DNA of 64,000 nt, taken from positions 168,722,361 to 168,786,360 of the forward strand of contig NC_081406.1 in the NCBI RefSeq assembly GCF_030272615.1. Reading direction: 5' to 3'. The position numbers and the translations under genes were made by a program. Origin of the DNA: Cryptomeria japonica. Lineage: Eukaryota > Streptophyta > Pinopsida > Cupressales > Cupressaceae. A model generated the notes under the pieces. The model made no database searches. It worked only from the letters and a program-made list of their open reading frames with translations, and had not been told where the DNA came from. Shown in pieces: positions 61,477 through 64,000 of the stretch (positions are counted from its first letter, which is position 1; each line of letters opens with the position of its first letter).

Positions 61477-64000
61477 ATGATGCATTCATTTCATAGATGT
61501 GATAATGGGTTAGCTTCCCTTGTTTCAATTTTTCCTTCTCCTAAAGAACCTTCCCCCATCTATAACAACATTTTAGTGCCTAAAAGAGTTTCTACCAATC
61601 CCTTTGAGACTCTCCGATGCTCTAAGGATGAAGACTTTAAGAGTGATCTTGATAATTCTCCTAAAATGTGCCCTTCCTATTTAGCTATCCTAGAGGAAGA
61701 GAATGATATCATAAACACCTTTCTTAATGTTACTTCACCTTCCCTCCATGATGCCTCTCTAAGTGAAAAGGTATTGATGGACATTGACTTATTTTCTCCT
61801 AAAGTTGGTCCTTCCAATGGGGGCATGTTAGTGCAACAAGAGGTTATGAACACTTCTTTCAAAGATCTCTTTCCTAAGCATGAATCTTTGGAGAAATATG
61901 TTCATGTTCCTCCTAAAAAACACTCCCTTCATGAGGATCCTTTTGTGCAAGAAGATGACATTATCCCTACATTTCCTAGTGATGGCATTTCATTTTCCAA
62001 CAAAATTCCCACTAGAGATGATGAATTAATGATAAATGCTTACCCTTCTCCTAAAGTTTGTCTTACCCATAAGCATCCTTTAGAGAAAGAAGATGAAAAA
62101 ATAAGCAATTTCCTTAATTCTCTCTCCCCTAAAGATCATATTGAACATATTTTGAGGAAAGAGGATGAGTTTAACACATCTATTGATGCTCTCCCTCCTA
62201 AGGATGAGGAATTAATAAACAATGTTATCTCCTCTCCTGAAATTGACAATACTTCAAACATTCCTCTCAACCACTTCACTATTTGGGATGAACCATTAGA
62301 AGAAGGTGTAGATTATTCTCTATCCCATGAGAGAACCCTAGCCAAAGGGGATGAAATCAAGATTTAAAACTCCCTTGATAGTTTCTCACCTTCCTTGAAT
62401 CTCAATTATTCTCCCTCTAAAAATAAAGCATCTCCCTCTCCTCAACTTGGTTCTACTCATAAGGATACCCTAGTTCAAAGAAAGATGGTTAACATCTCTT
62501 TCAAAGATCTCCCTCTCAAAAGTGAGACTTTAGAGAGCAATGTTGATCCTTCTCCTAGAGAGTTTATTCCCCATGTAGATCCTTTGATGATAGAGGATGA
62601 TATGACCTTTCCTAGTATTACTCTTCCTACTAGAACATCAATGCCTACCCCTTGTCTCTCTCCTAAAATTGATTTAATCCGTGATAAGATTTTAGTGCAA
62701 GAGAAGACTATAAATAATTCTTCCAACACTTTTGTTCATTCCTCTAAACCATCCTCAATCAATTTGATACATGTGAATGAAACACCTAACAAACCTCTCT
62801 TCACTGTCCAAGGTGCTTGTCCTTCTCAAAATTCTCAACCTTTAAATAAGCCTATCTTAGTGGTTCAAGGTGGTTATGCTAATGATTATTTTTTCACTCC
62901 TAAGAAACCTATTATTACAGTGCAAGGAGGTTATTCTTCTAAGAGCCCTTATGAGTATGCTAAGCAACTGACTAGAGAAAGTTATAATATGGTTGCTCAT
63001 ACCTATAACACAAGAAACAATAGGCAACCTAATCCTCCTCCTGTTACTCCAGTTTCTCTTCCTAATCCTCAAGCAATTCTTCTGCAAGCTCCACGTATTT
63101 TACAAGTTATTGTTAAGGAATATGATCTCATAGAACAACTTAAAGCTACCCCTGCTAAGATATCCCTTTGGGATTTGATCCAAACTTCTTCCACTCATCA
63201 TGGAATGTTACAAGATGCCTTGAAAGATTTGAATGTTCCTCCACCTAATACATCCAGTAATATAGTGTCTTTGGTTAACTCTGTGATGAATCCTAAAGCT
63301 CAAATTGTGTTTACTCAAGATGAATTGCCTACTAGTGAAATTCAACATCAATATGATCCCTTGATGATTGTGGTTATCATAAATGACACTGCTATAAGAC
63401 AAACACTGGTAGATAATGGCTCTGGCCTTAATGTGTGTAGCATTAATCTATTGCATAAGATGAATGTGGATACATCCCTTATTGAGCCTGACTCTCATCC
63501 CATTCGAGGCTTTGATAATGTGGCTATGTCTTCATTAGGTATTATCACCTTACCCATCATAGTGGGACCTGTTACTTTGCCTACTCCTATCCATGTTATG
63601 TCGAGAAATCTAACATACAACTTGTTATTAGGGAGACCTTGGATTCATAGTATGCAAGCTGTCCCCTGTACATTGCATAAACAAGTTAAATTTATTTATA
63701 ACAATAAGACATATACCTTGATAGGTGATACTAATTTTCAAGCTTGTTTGCAAACATCTACTTCCAAAGGGAGTTCTTCTAAACCTTCCTCTTCTAGTGA
63801 TGACTCTTTAAACAAGTTACCTATGGATGAATCATCACCCTCTGATAATCAAAATTCTTTGGATGAGTCTGAAGTTCTTGAAGAAGATTCTTCTCAACTT
63901 GAATCTACACATGAAAAGGCTTTTGATCTTGAGAAGGTTCTCGCAGAAGACGATTGGGGATCTCTGGACTTTAATCCCACCTTTGTAGGTGAGTATAGGG
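61477..64000 (+). pseudogene. K gag-protease frame, partial, one in-frame stop
   Basis: From ATG 61477 one frame is open to the window end except for TAA at 62365-62367. The first 480 or so codons are low-complexity, rich in Ser, Pro, Asp, Glu and Lys, with loose repeats (SPKV, LVQQEVM, FVQEDDI, EKEDEKI). From about 62770 come TVQGA/VVQGGYA/TVQGGYS repeats, then from 63120 the conserved EQLKATPAKISLWDLIQTS. The protease is VDNGSGLNVCS with catalytic Asp at 63412-63414, followed by RGFDN and LLGRPWIHSMQAVP. This order is typical of Tat/Ogre Gag-protease. After 63780 an acidic linker leads towards RT. No zinc knuckle was seen. Whether the stop is a mutation or a regulated site is open. Confidence 0.8.

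Larger units (their letters stand above)
54411..64000 (+). mobile_element. Element K: Ty3/Gypsy Tat-like retrotransposon, running off the right end; carries L in its 5' LTR
   Basis: The 5' LTR is 54411-55883 plus 60974-61129 (about 1630 bp without L), starting tgtagcgtcataaattg and ending cccctaca. The left flank gtagc (54406-54410) would be its duplication; the 3' end is not in view. The primer site is at 61136, and a long gag-protease frame starts at 61477. The protease with LLGRPWIH and FDN...G.I.LP is characteristic of the Tat/Ogre branch of Gypsy in plants. RT and integrase should follow to the right. Confidence 0.82.

Overview
This window looks like repeat-dense intergenic DNA from a large plant genome. 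I infer a conifer-like or other gymnosperm genome from the density and depth of nested LTR retrotransposons, the AT-rich composition and the absence of any recognisable host gene; the species cannot be named from the sequence. Almost everything is LTR retrotransposon, on both strands. I found no rRNA or tRNA gene, no CRISPR array and no host exon that I can support.

The key to the window is that elements sit inside elements, and most boundaries are fixed by 5-bp target-site duplications (TSDs). An old minus-strand element, D (3' LTR 4359-5279, internal 5280-5646 and 38521-42388, 5' LTR from 42389), is the host of nearly everything. C1 (minus, 5647-38515) sits in D's interior and contains Copia A (plus, 9187-15183, TSD ttgag) and Copia B (plus, 18683-38230, TSD gttac). 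B in turn contains a solo LTR I (20048-21460, TSD catag) and an 11-kb element J (23607-34676, TSD ttaag). C2 (minus, from 42998) sits in D's 5' LTR and contains a solo LTR F (47023-48537, TSD agtac), a deleted Copia G (48690-51686, TSD atcat) and element H (plus, from 51999). H is cut by a Ty3/Gypsy Tat-like element K (from 54411, running off the right end), whose 5' LTR is cut by a very young Copia-related element L (55884-60968, TSD gcaac). The deepest stack is D > C2 > H > K > L. Where an insertion lies in coding sequence (A, B, I, J, F, G targets), removing it together with one TSD copy rejoins the interrupted reading frame, which independently supports the boundaries.

Two groups of elements work together conceptually. 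(1) Copia B and G carry gag-pol (Sirevirus-like by LTR 3'-end C-tract and RT sequence; lineage is an inference). C1, C2, D and H share with them an initiator-Met primer site, leader and LTR-end features but have no pol: they encode a coiled-coil/zinc-knuckle Gag and a second large protein of unknown function (ORF2) where pol should be. Four diverged copies of this Gag/ORF2 arrangement are in the window. It is the best candidate for an undescribed system: a non-autonomous retroelement family with its own conserved second gene, presumably mobilised in trans. (2) J and K share an unusual primer site that is not the initiator-Met site; K has an aspartic protease and continues out of the window, while J has only a Gln/Pro-rich gag-like ORF and no pol.

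The left edge (1-4358) holds a decayed unknown ORF, a probable chromodomain remnant of a Gypsy chromovirus, unassigned sequence, and the first bases of a Copia gag abutting D's LTR. The only long uninterrupted reading frames of recent origin are those of L (757 aa Gag-protease with a novel acidic C-terminal half) and, with a single amber codon, Copia A.
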